Shown here: positions 1 to 10,058 of the stretch, one piece after another
Position numbering within the stretch: position 1 is the stretch's first letter
How the letters are laid out: each line of letters begins with the position of its first letter
Source of the DNA: Globomyces pollinis-pini
Taxonomy: Eukaryota > Chytridiomycota > Chytridiomycetes > Rhizophydiales > Globomycetaceae
Direction of reading: 5' to 3'
DNA: 64,000 nt
Assembly: GCA_025399215.1 (NCBI GenBank)
Contig: MU621146.1
Coordinates: forward strand, 1 to 64,000
Translations under genes and position numbers: made by a program
The notes under the pieces: generated by a model
Databases searched by the model: none
Seen by the model: the letters and a program-made list of their open reading frames with translations, nothing else
What the model was told of the DNA's origin: nothing

Positions 1-1612
1 TTTCAAAAATTCGAATTAGAAAAAGTTCCTACAATATCAGGTCCAAGTTCGCTTCGTGCAAAAACATTCGATGGAAAAGAGAAATTGAACTTTGCAAGTT
101 ATAACTTTTTGGGAATCATGAACAGTGAATCCGTAAAAGAAAAAGCTATTGAAACTCTTCGAAATTATGGGGTTGGAACTTGTGGACCTCCTGGTAAAGA
201 TCTCTTTATTCATCAATTTTAAAAAGGTTTCTATGGTACTTTGGATGTACATATGGAATTGGAAAAGAGAATTGCCGAATTTACTGGATTAGAATCTTCT
301 ATTATTTATTCACAAGGTACATCACAACAACTCTTTTACCTTTTCATCAGTACATACATATCAGTATATACATCCATATTAGTATATACATCCATATCAG
401 TATATACATCCATATCAGTATATACATCCATATCAGTATATACATATTAGTATTTCCATATTAGTATATGCATATCAGTATATACATAATAGTATTTCCA
501 TATTAGTATATGCATATTATATGTAGATGAATGAGTTGCTAACTTTTTTATTAGGATTTTCTTGTATTTCAAGTGTAATTCCTGCATTTGCCAAACGTGG
601 TGACATTCTTGTGGTGTAATACGAGTTAATGTAACATTCTAGTGATGAAGCCGTTAATTTTGCAATCCAAAAAGGTGCTGAAATCAGTCGAAGTCATGTT
701 TACTACTTTAAACACAATGATGTAGAAGATTTAGAAAAGACATTGGCAAAAATTAAAAAGGATCGTGCAGCTGTAAGTCACATTATTCTCAACGAGTAGA
801 AAAAACTACCATTGGTTCGTCAATTTATTGTGGTGGAAGGACTTTACGCCAATACTGGTGATATCTGTCCACTCCCAGAAATCGTTGAATTAAAGAAAAA
901 ATACAAATATCGATTAATGGTTGAAGAAAGTTTATCATTCGGAGTTATTGGAGTTGCTGGTCGTGGAGTATCTGATTATTTTGAAATTCCAGTAAAATCA
1001 CTTCATCATAACCAGTTAGGTGGACGAAATTGATTTCATGATTGCATCAATGAGTAATTCATTAGCATCATCTGGTGGATTTTGTGCTGGATCTGAAATT
1101 ATTACTGATCATCAAATCTTGTCTGGTCAATCTTATACGTTCTCTGCATCTTTACCTGCCATTCTTGCTGTTGCAGCTACAGAAGCTATAAATCAAATTG
1201 AAAATGAACCAAACTTGGTCTTTAATTTAAATCAAAATGCCAAATTGATGCATCAAAATCTAGTTAAATCTCTTGTTGGTGTTGGTGCTAACGTTATTGG
1301 TGTATCTGACTCTCCTGTACTTCACCTCTCTCTTGCACAGCCATCCAGAAACAGGGAAGATGATGAACGATTACTTCAAGAAGTAGTTGACTTGGTAAGC
1401 AAAAATAATAGTAATCAACTCTTTAGTGCCTAAAGGATGGTATTTTATTGACTAGAGCTAAATACGTTGTTAAACAAGAACGTAGTGCTCCACCTCCAAG
1501 TATTCGTGTATCTGTATCTGCAGGATTCACTAAACGTGAAATTGAAAAAGCTGCATCTGTTATTCGTGATAGTTTTAGAAAGGTTATGAAGAATCGAACA
1601 GTATCCAAATAA
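1..1612 (+). CDS. LCB1: Serine palmitoyltransferase subunit 1 (LCB1), 5' truncated
   Basis: This is the regulatory subunit of the ER enzyme that condenses serine with palmitoyl-CoA, the first step of sphingolipid synthesis. The start lies before the window. The translation shows the alpha-oxoamine synthase fold: [24 protein letters not shown], then [22 protein letters not shown] and [10 protein letters not shown]. The segment [15 protein letters not shown] and the absence of a PLP-binding lysine motif fit LCB1 rather than the catalytic LCB2. Predicted introns are 194-226, 317-554, 616-642, 773-799, 992-1019 and 1395-1426; removing them restores one frame to TAA at 1610-1612. All are 27-33 nt except the second (238 nt), which holds a minisatellite. 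The family assignment is secure; intron ends are inferred from frame. Confidence 0.93.
364..519 (+). repeat. Intronic minisatellite of GTATAT-type units
   Basis: Four 18-nt units (364-381, 382-399, 400-417, 418-435; GTATATACATCCATATYA) are followed by six 14-nt units (436-519; GTATATRCATATYA or GTATTTCCATATTA). The array lies inside the second LCB1 intron and explains why that intron is 238 nt in a gene whose other introns are about 30 nt. Every unit starts like a donor site, and every junction reads (T/C)AG where the G opens the next unit. Confidence 0.95.
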
Positions 1613-1697
1613 ATCCCTTTCGTTTTATAAAGTCATTCATTTGTTGCAACTAATTATATAATCAGATAAAATTTATATTGAATAGCATAAAAGTAGA

Positions 1698-2666
1698 TTA
1701 CAAATGACCCACCAGATGAGAATTTTTAGTAATCAATTGAACCTTTGATTGAATCGCATGAAACAAAAACAAATGATTTGGTACATCAATACTATTCTTC
1801 TTTGCCATTTCAATCAAGAAACCATTTAAATAATCCAATTCCAACCTTCTACCTTTATACAAATCCACCAACATACTATTTTGATTATTAAAAGTATCCA
1901 AACATAATTGATAAATATCATTTAATAAAGATTGTTTTGTTAAACCAAATGTTGACATGATTGGAAATACTAACAAGAATTCATTCAATAAAGGTTCAAT
2001 TAAATCATGACAATGATTGTAATCAATAAATCCATTTTTACAATTTATCAAACAAGTTATTGGATTGATAATACAATTCATACAAAATTTCCAATATAAT
2101 TTTAATTGAATTTCTTTATCATTTAATCTTTGAAAATTTAATTCTTTCCAACCTAATGTTAATATATCCATAAATTCTTCATATTGTTGTTGTTGTCTTG
2201 AATTCATTTGTACATCACTAATACCAATTTGAGTGAAACCAATTCCAGTATGAACAATATTTGAATTTATTTTAATACTACCATGAGTTGTTATACCAGG
2301 TAAAATCATTCCAATATTCTTATTCTTTGTTTGATATACATTTAAATCATTGAGGATTTTTAATATACCATTACTCAAAATAATAATAATGGTTTGTTCA
2401 TGTAATTGATGTTGAATAGATTCAATCGATGAGATTACATCATACGATTTGGTACATACAATCAATCGATCAATCGGTTGTTGAATTTGTTGACTTGTTT
2501 TGTAATCACATTCAAATGAGGTTGATTGATGGTTGAGTTGTTGATGGGTAAATTTAAATGGGTTGATGATTTTGGTTCCAATAAGTGTAATAGGAATTTT
2601 GGTATATTTTAATAAATGAGTTGCATGGAGTAATCCAATCGCTCCTGGTCCTAGGATATGAATCAT
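1698..2666 (-). CDS. Ketopantoate reductase-like (PanE/ApbA family) oxidoreductase
   Basis: A 322-residue intronless protein. It opens with a Rossmann NADP-binding motif, MIHILGPGAIGLL (GxGxxG), close to the usual start and length of 2-dehydropantoate 2-reductases. Family landmarks are visible: LSNG in the nucleotide-binding half; YWKFCMNCIINPITCL, with the lysine expected to be catalytic; and RRLELDYLNGFLIEMAKK, matching the E(I/L)DYLNG substrate-binding segment. The likely reaction is NADPH reduction of 2-dehydropantoate to pantoate for coenzyme A synthesis. The family also has members acting on other keto acids, so substrate is inferred. It is convergent with LCB1, leaving 85 bp between the stops. 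Confidence 0.82.
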   Translation of the reverse strand: MIHILGPGAIGLLHATHLLKYTKIPITLIGTKIINPFKFTHQQLNHQSTSFECDYKTSQQIQQPIDRLIVCTKSYDVISSIESIQHQLHEQTIIIILSNGILKILNDLNVYQTKNKNIGMILPGITTHGSIKINSNIVHTGIGFTQIGISDVQMNSRQQQQYEEFMDILTLGWKELNFQRLNDKEIQLKLYWKFCMNCIINPITCLINCKNGFIDYNHCHDLIEPLLNEFLLVFPIMSTFGLTKQSLLNDIYQLCLDTFNNQNSMLVDLYKGRRLELDYLNGFLIEMAKKNSIDVPNHLFLFHAIQSKVQLITKNSHLVGHL

Positions 2667-2749
2667 ACAAAAATATCAATTTCAATAGGAAAAAAAATCA
2701 TATCCAATTCAATAAAAACAAAAGTAAATTTGCCATCCCATTTATTATA

Positions 2750-4907
2750 TTAATCCACTTTGATTGCTTTATAAATTGTGTGAACAAACAAAAACGAAGC
2801 AAAATGTCCTACTGCACCTGTAAAAATTCCAAATAAAATTGAAATAACCAAGGACCAAGTAAAGTAAATAATACATGATGCTGTATCTTTCAAATACAAT
2901 TTTCTGAAATAAAACACAACAGAATATAGGAAAATATAAAGTCCTGATGATGCAGAAGCAAGGAATGATTTCCAAACCCAAAGATAATTCTAATATAAAT
3001 GAAATCATTGGATTACCTCTGCACATAACGCAAAATAAGTCAACAAAATTGAAACTAAACAACAAGTCACAACCAAGATTAAAAAGACAAATAATAGGAA
3101 TCCAAACATATAGTAGAGTCTATGGGACCAAATAGAATTCATAATGAAAAATAATTCAATAAAAATGGCACCAAATGGTAAGATTCCACCAATTAAAGCT
3201 GAAGTAATGCTATTCAAATACCATGGCTAAACCTTGAGATATGATTCAACTTACCTGAGGTGGAATTTGTCTTGGAATTTGATTGGTTTTACATGGTGGT
3301 TGAAAACCAGCTTGACGAAATCCAAAGTAAGATCCTAAAATACATAATGGAATAGACACAAGGAACCACATAGCAATAAGTGCTATAAAAGTTCCAAAAG
3401 GTACTGCAGCAGATGATTGATTTCCAAGTAAAATGAAATTGAGAACTACTAAAATACCAAAAATAATTCCAGGTACTAAAACAGCTGTCAATAATACATT
3501 TTGTTTTCGATTTTCTCCCATATAAGACTTGTATAATAATGATGACACGTATCCGGATACAGTTGAAAATAAGATATAAAAGATCAAGGACATTGTTCCA
3601 AGTGATCCACGACTAGAAGGTGACAAAAATCCTAAAACAGCAAATGCTATTCATCATGTCAAATTATTTGAATTATTACCCAATGTTACACCAAGCATAC
3701 AGAGTAATTGAGCACCAGTACCCAATAGTACAGATAATACCATTCGATAAGGTGGTGGTCTAAACACATCAGCATGTACCATCTTCCAACCAAAATCATC
3801 TTGGGCACCATCTTCATCACCCAATGTATTATAACGAGATATATCTTTATGAAGAGCTCGCAGTAAAATCATCGTGACCATACTCGATAAAATCAAAACA
3901 ATAACAATTGAATTGATAATACTAGATAATATAAACAACCAAAAAAAAGTACCTGAACCAATGAATGTTTGGGTCATAAACATGAAGATAATGATCCCAT
4001 CGAGTACCCCATGACCTAATCGTTAATCATTCCATCGGAATACATTTTATCTTCCTAAAATCGTTAGAACGGACCCATAAAATAAACATACCTCCCAAAT
4101 AACATTATAAGTATAAGTGATTTCAGCTTCTTTTCCAGCCGGTAAATCAAGTGGAGTTGAAGTTGAAGAATGACAACCCCCATCTTGAGTAGCTTTCGAA
4201 TAACTAGCAGGATTGACTACCACCCCAACCACACGAACTCGATTATTATCTTTAGGATGATAATGAATATGAATATTATAATGATTATTTAAAATTGGAG
4301 TATCCTATATAGATATTGAGTTGAAATTTTAATTATACATCATCCATATAACCTAAAGGAATTCCAACATTGTAAAAAAATTCTTCAGTGCTTTCATCAC
4401 GATATATTTGAGCAGCTGGTAACCCATCAATAATCCTGTTTAATAAATACAAGTTTGTTTGTTATACCAATTAATTTCATATTCTTCTTCAACTCTATTT
4501 AAAAATTAAATGATAATGATCCATACCGTTCTCGAATAAAATCAACACTGATACTAGTTGCAGTAGAAGTACATAATTTTTGGCAAGTTTGATTTACTAA
4601 AGCAGGAATCTAATTTAAAAATTAATTTGAATGATAAAGAAATTACTTCAAAAGCAGAGGTAAATAAACGATCTCCGAATAAGATGGAACCTAGGGATTC
4701 TTTTTGAGAGACTGAACCTTGAGGAGGTTTACAAAAACTAAAACCAGGATGATAATAATCATAGGGTAATAAAGAATCTTTGGCAGTCAAAGCATTGACT
4801 AATAAAGGAACTATATCACCCTTATGGTAATCATGAGGAGCTACTCCAGGGAGATAGAAAGCCTTTGTTTGGAACACTAAAGCACCTAAAAGTACTGAAT
4901 GTAACAT
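2750..4907 (-). CDS. Transmembrane 9 superfamily protein (nonaspanin, TM9SF)
   Basis: A multi-spanning Golgi/endosomal membrane protein. The N-terminus (MLHSVLLGALVFQTKAFYLP) is a cleavable signal, followed by the TM9SF lumenal pattern GVAPHDYHKGD, DYYHPGFSFCKPP and LFGDRLFTSAFE. The second half has WGTRWDHYLHVYDPNIHWFS, ILLRALHKDISRYN, DVFRPPPYRMVLSVLLGTG, FLSPSSRGSLGT and nine hydrophobic segments. It ends IYKAIKVD, the KxD-type COPI/Golgi-retention tail typical of the family. I count about nine introns of 27-40 nt, all in-frame when removed. An upstream GTG-initiated extension is open, but the first in-frame ATG at 4905-4907 directly precedes the signal peptide and is preferred. Confidence 0.93.
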
Positions 4908-5200
4908 GTAAAGAAAATTTAAGAAAGTTGAAAGTGACACGTATGAGTGGATTGTAAGTGATGAAGAGCGATGGATTCAAAGGTAATCTTCAACTGATTT
5001 GTTTTTTTAGTAGGGACATAACTTGGTCGCGTTGATTGTTCATCAACCATCATGTTAGTATTCATATAGAACTATTAGGAACATGAAGATGTTTTATCTC
5101 TAATGTGCTTTTGTTTATTGAGAAAAATATAGACTATGAATGATGTCATTTGAGTAAAATATCTATTACGTCTACCAACTGATAATTTGGTTTCGTTTCA

Positions 5201-6526
5201 ATGTCTAAACCAAATGCTGATAGATCGACCTTGGCTTCAGCTAAAACCAGTAAATCTCTAAAGATGCCAGATGCGACTGTTAAAGTCTATAATGCTGAAA
5301 TACCTAGAAAACCACCAATACCAAAACAACAATCAATCAAAAAATCAGCAGATGTTCAGAGAGTTAGAGACGATCAGACCGAAACAGCAATGCATTCAGC
5401 TAGTTCGAGATACAATCCTCCTTTAAATCGTCGACCAATATCTGGTAGACCATTGTTGATACGACAGGAGAATACTGTACGAGTACAGGCACAAGAAATA
5501 TTAAATCAGCCTCCACCAGATACAAAACCAGAATCAGATTTATCTAAACGTGTAAGAGTTGTTCCAAAAGAAGAGACACCAAAACCACCAAAAGTATTTG
5601 ATTCAGATAAACCAACGAAACCAAAATCAAACCGACCATCAACTGCATTACGACCTTCGAGTGTGATGCTAAAGGATACCAAACCGGAACTAAAGATTGA
5701 AGAATCAAAAGATCACCATCCGCAACCGACACCTATCCAAGGTAATAACCATCAATCCAATCTTTAGATGTATCAAAACTGGATCGTCCCAACAGTGGAA
5801 GCAAATCAGGAAATGAATCAAGTAACTTTCAGTGATATACTTATTTTTAAAAAGACCGACCTAGTAGTGCAAAGAAGGATGATAAAGATGTCAAAACAGC
5901 AATGACATTTTGGAATACCGAGCAAAATACCGATCTCAAGGTACAAATGAAAAATTAACTTGAATAGCCAGGTAGTCCTGATAAACGTGATAGGGTATAC
6001 ACATCAAATTAACAAATAGAGTGTATCTAAACTGGCTGAGCCAGATGCAAACAACCAGCAACAATCCAGATTAGAAGTCAAGGTAATTTTGATTTCTAAC
6101 AGTAGCGACCCACATCAGCAACGAGACAATCAGTCACTACTGTCATAGCCGCACCCACTGATAACCACAACCATGATCACTACGAAGAAATACGATCACT
6201 TAAGAATCGAATATCAATTCTTGAAGATACAAATAACAAACTTTTAAAAGAAAAAGATAGATTAATTCGAGATTTAGACAATCACATTAAAGCAAATGTA
6301 GGAGAACGTACAGGAATTGATGCTCTCAAAATCCAATTTACCGAACAACATGCTCAAAACGCTTCACTCATCGTACATAACCGGTATCATATCCCAGACT
6401 CATTTTAGATCTTTGAAAACCCAAATATATGAATTGGAAACAATCATCGAGCATTTGATGTTATCAGCCTCACCAGATGCCGTTGCTGCTGCGAAAGCTG
6501 CTTTAAAACAAGATCATCGATCCTAA
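5201..6526 (+). CDS. Disordered basic protein with C-terminal coiled coil, unknown function
   Basis: I do not recognise the family. The first ~190 residues are Pro/Lys/Ser-rich and probably disordered. After several short exons comes a predicted coiled coil (YEEIRSLKNRISILEDTNN, then KLLKEKDRLIRDLDNHIKA), and it ends with LKTQIYELETIIEHLMLS and an Ala-rich tail. Six tiny introns are needed: after 5739, 5821, 5940 and 5999 approximately, then 6083-6105 (23 nt) and 6384-6408 (25 nt). At 6083-6105 the first possible AG (ending 6102) would leave an in-frame TAG, so the AG at 6104-6105 must be used. The architecture resembles microtubule- or flagellum-associated coiled-coil proteins, but that is only inference. 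Confidence 0.75.
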
Positions 6527-6668
6527 TCTATTCCTTTTTTTTTAGACTTATTTTTAAAATCTGCTAGTAATACGAATAAAGAACACCATTTGAATGATGT
6601 ACCGTATGATCTATCATAAAGTTGTATTCAACTATGATCTTTATTTTTCTAAAATTTTGATGGTAAAG

Positions 6669-7738
6669 TTACCCGACTACACCACTGATAGCACTCGCAC
6701 GATTTTGTGTAAATAAAAATCGTTGAACGGGTGGTAACACTTCATCTGCCAATGGAGATCTCAACATCCGTATCGAATGAATCCTTATCCGTCTACAAAA
6801 AAAGAATTAATAAAACATCAATAGAAAAAATTACTCTCGAGGTTTAACTTTTTCCACCACCATTTTGGTGGCCGTCACAGGTCGAGTTTCCCCATTTCCA
6901 AGTTTCCCCGAATTCAATAATGGCAATAACATTTCCCATTTACTTTTTTCACGTACTTGTCTTGTCATGACCGGATTAACAATTGAAATCAAATATTTTA
7001 AATTCACTTGATGTAATGGATCTCGAAATAAAGTTTGATACACAGGTTTGAATACATCGGATCGAAAGACTCGTTGTAATTCATAGATAATCAAATAGGA
7101 AAGTTCATAATGTTCAAGTGTACGTGTTACGATTTCAGATGTGATGGCATAGATACACTATCGTTATAAAATTATGTATACCTCAAATTGAGATCGTTCC
7201 CGGGATTGCGTTTTGGAGATTTTCGAATTGGATAATAACAGAAAACAATACGATTGTGAAAATAAAGTAAATGTATCATGAACTTCTTGTCGAACCTCCA
7301 ATAATTCCAATTTATCAGTAGCTTGATGTTTAGTCCTAAAATCAGTTGTGAAGAAATTACTGATTAAGGGTTTCCATATGTTTGAAGAGTGATGTGGGTA
7401 CTTCGACCGTCCCTCCTTCAGCTTTAGCAACTTTGTGGTAAATCACCGCCATTTTCTCACGAATGTAGGATCTATCATTAGATGGTGCACATACCTGCAA
7501 TATGCAATGGCGTTCCGGAGAAAGTCTTCATAAGTAGGGGTAAATAGGAGTGGTGCGAAATCCGGCACAGATTTGGCTTTATGGTGTTGTAATGCTTTAT
7601 CTACCATTATATTATTTTTGATGTTTACCTTGGTGATGTTAGTTTATAAAGTGTACCTATAGTGTGAGATGATTTGTATACCTATAATGATGAGAATTTC
7701 ATCAACAAACCAATAAGTTTATCAAGATTAAATGCCAT
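6669..7738 (-). CDS. Possible PPP1R36-like protein
   Basis: The spliced product is a mostly helical protein of roughly 260 residues. Segments include YEDFLRNAIAYCR, EKMAVIYHKVAKAEGG, LELLEVRQEVHDTFTLFSQS, YCFLLLSNSK and IIYELQRVFRSDVFKPVYQ, ending RSPLADEVLPPVQRFLFTQN. The order resembles protein phosphatase 1 regulatory subunit 36, a ciliary/testis family, but I cannot confirm this without a profile search. Two starts are possible. The ATG at 7736-7738 encodes MAFNLDKLI and joins in frame (ATTG|ATAAAG) to the body only if the whole 110-nt block 7601-7710 is removed. The ATG at 7605-7607 lies inside that block and reads straight into the body. Four further introns of 23-42 nt lie downstream. 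Confidence 0.55.
7601..7710 (-). other. Four abutting GT...AG intron-like units
   Basis: Read on the minus strand, four units sit end to end with no spacer: 7710-7682 (29 nt), 7681-7657 (25 nt), 7656-7629 (28 nt) and 7628-7601 (28 nt). Each starts GT and ends AG, and each has the normal intron length of this genome. Retaining any combination of units creates a stop codon; only removal of the full block joins MAFNLDKLI in frame to KALQHHKAK. It could be one 110-nt intron or four tandem mini-introns with zero-length exons. Confidence 0.6.
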
Positions 7739-8338
7739 ATTTTCCACATTTAGTTTCCTACAATTCCTAAACAGTAAACATCACCCCAATATACTTTTCC
7801 GACAACTTATCTTTCAGCGACAAGAGATAATTTGATCTGAAATGTGTTAGAGTGTTGGAGTTACTTGATCATGGATGGACGACCGAGTTGGAAATCGTCA
7901 ACCGTGTTGATTGGATGTACAACGTTGACGATATCGCGACAATCTTTCATTCGTTTTAGATTACAAGGTTTTTTGGGGTTGTGAAAGTGAATGATGTTAT
8001 TTTGATTGTGGTAATGTGACGTAATGAGGTAGTTTAATTTTTTTTACTTGTTGTAGATGGTGTATGGTCTGGTTTTTTAAAGAATGTTTTTTTGGATATG
8101 TTTGTAGATTGATGTTTAAGGAAAGTTTGATTTTGGATTTGTGTGTCTGTGTTCTGTACGTGTTACCAGATCTTTCTCATCGTTTGACCAACAATGAACT
8201 TATAAAGTCAGGGACTTTTAAATTCAAAATAAACTATTGTCTACACGTTTCTCAAATTATTTAACTAAATATAAATTCGTGAATAGAGCATTTGAACTCA
8301 AACAAATCAGATAGAAATAGAAATCAGTCCATCTTGGC
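7739..8338. other. Intergenic, no confident gene
   Basis: I see no gene I can support. A slightly GC-richer plus-strand open frame of 43 codons begins at 7872 (MDGRPSWKSSTVLIG), and a 66-codon plus-strand frame lies at 8064-8264. Neither shows a domain, convincing splice sites or family similarity. Part of 8000-8338 could hold downstream exons of the damaged TMEM70-like frame on the minus strand. Confidence 0.4.
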
Positions 8339-8690
8339 TCAAGACCAATCAACCTTAAAATTCAAGATCCAATTTGGTTGTACAAAGGCTTGAATGACTA
8401 AAGGGATTGAAGAAAAGCCAAATGATGTTATTTTCATAAAGTTTCCGATCCATCCAAAACTTTTGTGTTTCATTGAGGCTCTATTGAAAAAAAAACCCTG
8501 ATGATGTTGGGCTCCGTATGAAACTTGAGGCTTGATCTACGAATTTTAGAATCGTTGTAGGTATGATGTAGAATAGGTTTCGTTGTGTACAAGGGAAAAG
8601 CACGTTGTGTAAATGATTGTTCAATTGGTGTGCTTAAGAGATTTGAATTTGATGCCAGTTGGAGGTTAGTTTGTAAAAGATTCACGAGTA
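8339..8690 (-). pseudogene. TMEM70/TMEM186-like mitochondrial protein, apparently frameshifted and lacking ATG
   Basis: The minus strand encodes an N-terminal part that looks like a mitochondrial presequence (SFTQRAFPLYTTKPILHH), followed by KIRRSSLKFHTEPNIIRVFF. The frame is then lost at a run of nine A on the plus strand (8487-8495). In the shifted frame the protein continues naturally: SMKHKSFGWIGNFMKITSFG, then FSSIPLVIQAFVQPNWILNF, resembling the first membrane segment of the TMEM70/TMEM186 family of inner-membrane assembly factors. No in-frame ATG precedes the presequence; the frame opens after a TAA. A homopolymer sequencing error, a decaying gene, or missed exons on both sides would explain it. 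The C-terminal half of the family was not found. Confidence 0.35.
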
Positions 8691-8759
8691 ATTGATAATG
8701 GATTGATATGAGAGCGTATTTTATTTATTGTACAAACAAATGAGGTAAATATATAATCA

Positions 8760-9653
8760 TTAATGGCCAAAGACCAATTGAGAGAATTTGAGGAAAGGAT
8801 TTGATTTCTTTGAATTCATTTTACGATCCATGACCGGCATAGATTTTTCGTTTTCCTGTGAAGTACCAGAATCTCTGCGAATGATTGGATGTGGAAGTAG
8901 TTCTTGAGCATCTTTAGGGTTGAAGAATTTCTCTAGAGCTGCAATTGGTTTTGATTGTGTAGGAGGTAAAGTTGGGAATACATTGGTGAGAAGGTAATTG
9001 AGATATAGTTCTAAATTTCGTAATTTGAGTTCTTGAGAAGAGAACCCAAGAGGGAAAGCTGGAGCACCATCATTATTAACGAATTCGTTGACGATAGTAT
9101 AAAAGTCGATGAATTCACGTATGGAACGTTTAATGACATGCATAGTAGGACCTCTGGTGACTTTAATGCAAAATGAGTCATCGCCTTGATTTTGAAAGGA
9201 GAGGACTTCAACAAAGGAGACTGGAATTGAAGTGACATCGTTCCATTCTGGGTTATTGGCTAGAGAAGCGCGTCGGACGGGTACAGCTGGGGTATCGTGA
9301 TTATGAGCTACACGAGGGACGGTGATGATAGTTTTAGCAGCAACAGCCTTTTCGGTAGGTTGAGGATCTTTTGGTTCAACATTTTTGTTGACCTTTTTAC
9401 GAGAGATAGGAGGGTCTTTAGAGAGTAAGTCCACTTTGACAAAGTGTTCCATAGGGACCATACCGGTGACAGCAGTTCTAGAGAAAGGCACAGCGAATTG
9501 AGTAGATACAAAGTACATTCCCTTTTCAAAGTCAGCGGAGAGAGCATAAAAAGGTTGACCTTTTCTGAAGGAGAGTATATTAGGATTATTTTGAGGAGCG
9601 ATGAAATCGGAATGAGCACGAATTTTAAAGATAGTTGAGGCTATAGCAGGCAT
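8760..9653 (-). CDS. SH3-PX domain protein, Bem1/Scd2-like
   Basis: A 297-residue intronless protein. Residues ~8-62 form an SH3 domain (KIRAHSDFIAPQ, LSFRKGQPFYALSADFEKG, ending GMVPMEHFVKV). A Lys-rich linker follows, and residues ~140-255 match a PX phosphoinositide-binding domain (FCIKVTRGPTMHVIKRSIRE, then FPLGFSSQELKLRNLELYLN). SH3 followed by PX is the layout of fungal polarity scaffolds such as Bem1/Scd2, which link Cdc42 to its exchange factor and PAK, though Bem1 has two SH3 domains and a PB1 domain that are absent here. The upstream TTG extension lacks an ATG, so the start is the ATG at 9651-9653. It could equally be an NADPH-oxidase-organiser-like protein. Confidence 0.8.
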   Translation of the reverse strand: MPAIASTIFKIRAHSDFIAPQNNPNILSFRKGQPFYALSADFEKGMYFVSTQFAVPFSRTAVTGMVPMEHFVKVDLLSKDPPISRKKVNKNVEPKDPQPTEKAVAAKTIITVPRVAHNHDTPAVPVRRASLANNPEWNDVTSIPVSFVEVLSFQNQGDDSFCIKVTRGPTMHVIKRSIREFIDFYTIVNEFVNNDGAPAFPLGFSSQELKLRNLELYLNYLLTNVFPTLPPTQSKPIAALEKFFNPKDAQELLPHPIIRRDSGTSQENEKSMPVMDRKMNSKKSNPFLKFSQLVFGH

Positions 9654-10058
9654 ATACAGATAGGTAGAAATTGTAAGAAACAAGAAGAGTTTATAATGGC
9701 CAAGTGGCTGATGGGCTTAAGTTGGCGTCAATGAGATGTTTTAAAGAGGTGAGCCATGTAAGAGACACTAGTTTTATGATTATGAAGGGGGGCGTTTTAT
9801 GAGACAAGAAAGTACTGACAAGTAAATCGTAGTTGATATTAGTATGTATAATAGTTATTTATAGATATGATCTACTTTGTAAATACTAGTAAGTAGAATG
9901 AAAGTAATTCAACATTGAATTAGAGTCTGAAACCTTACAAACATAACAACTATCACCACTATTTAATAAATCATTAGAAACTGCCATTCATTAACAATGG
10001 TCTAATTTTTAAAAAAAAAACACGAAATTCAATTCAATTCAATTTTTTATCTTTTTCA
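9654..10058. other. Divergent intergenic region
   Basis: About 400 bp between the start of the SH3-PX gene (minus) and the start of the GH5 gene (plus). It must hold both promoters. I see only AT-rich sequence with a poly-A tract near 10012-10020 and no RNA gene. Confidence 0.5.

Noticed and set aside
4919..5053. 44-codon minus-strand frame MMVDEQSTRPSYVPTK upstream of TM9SF
   Set aside because: No in-frame splice joins it to TM9SF, it overlaps the TM9SF start in another frame, and it has no recognisable similarity.
8064..8264. 66-codon plus-strand frame rich in Cys/Leu/Phe
   Set aside because: Composition typical of AT-rich random sequence; no splice sites or domain.
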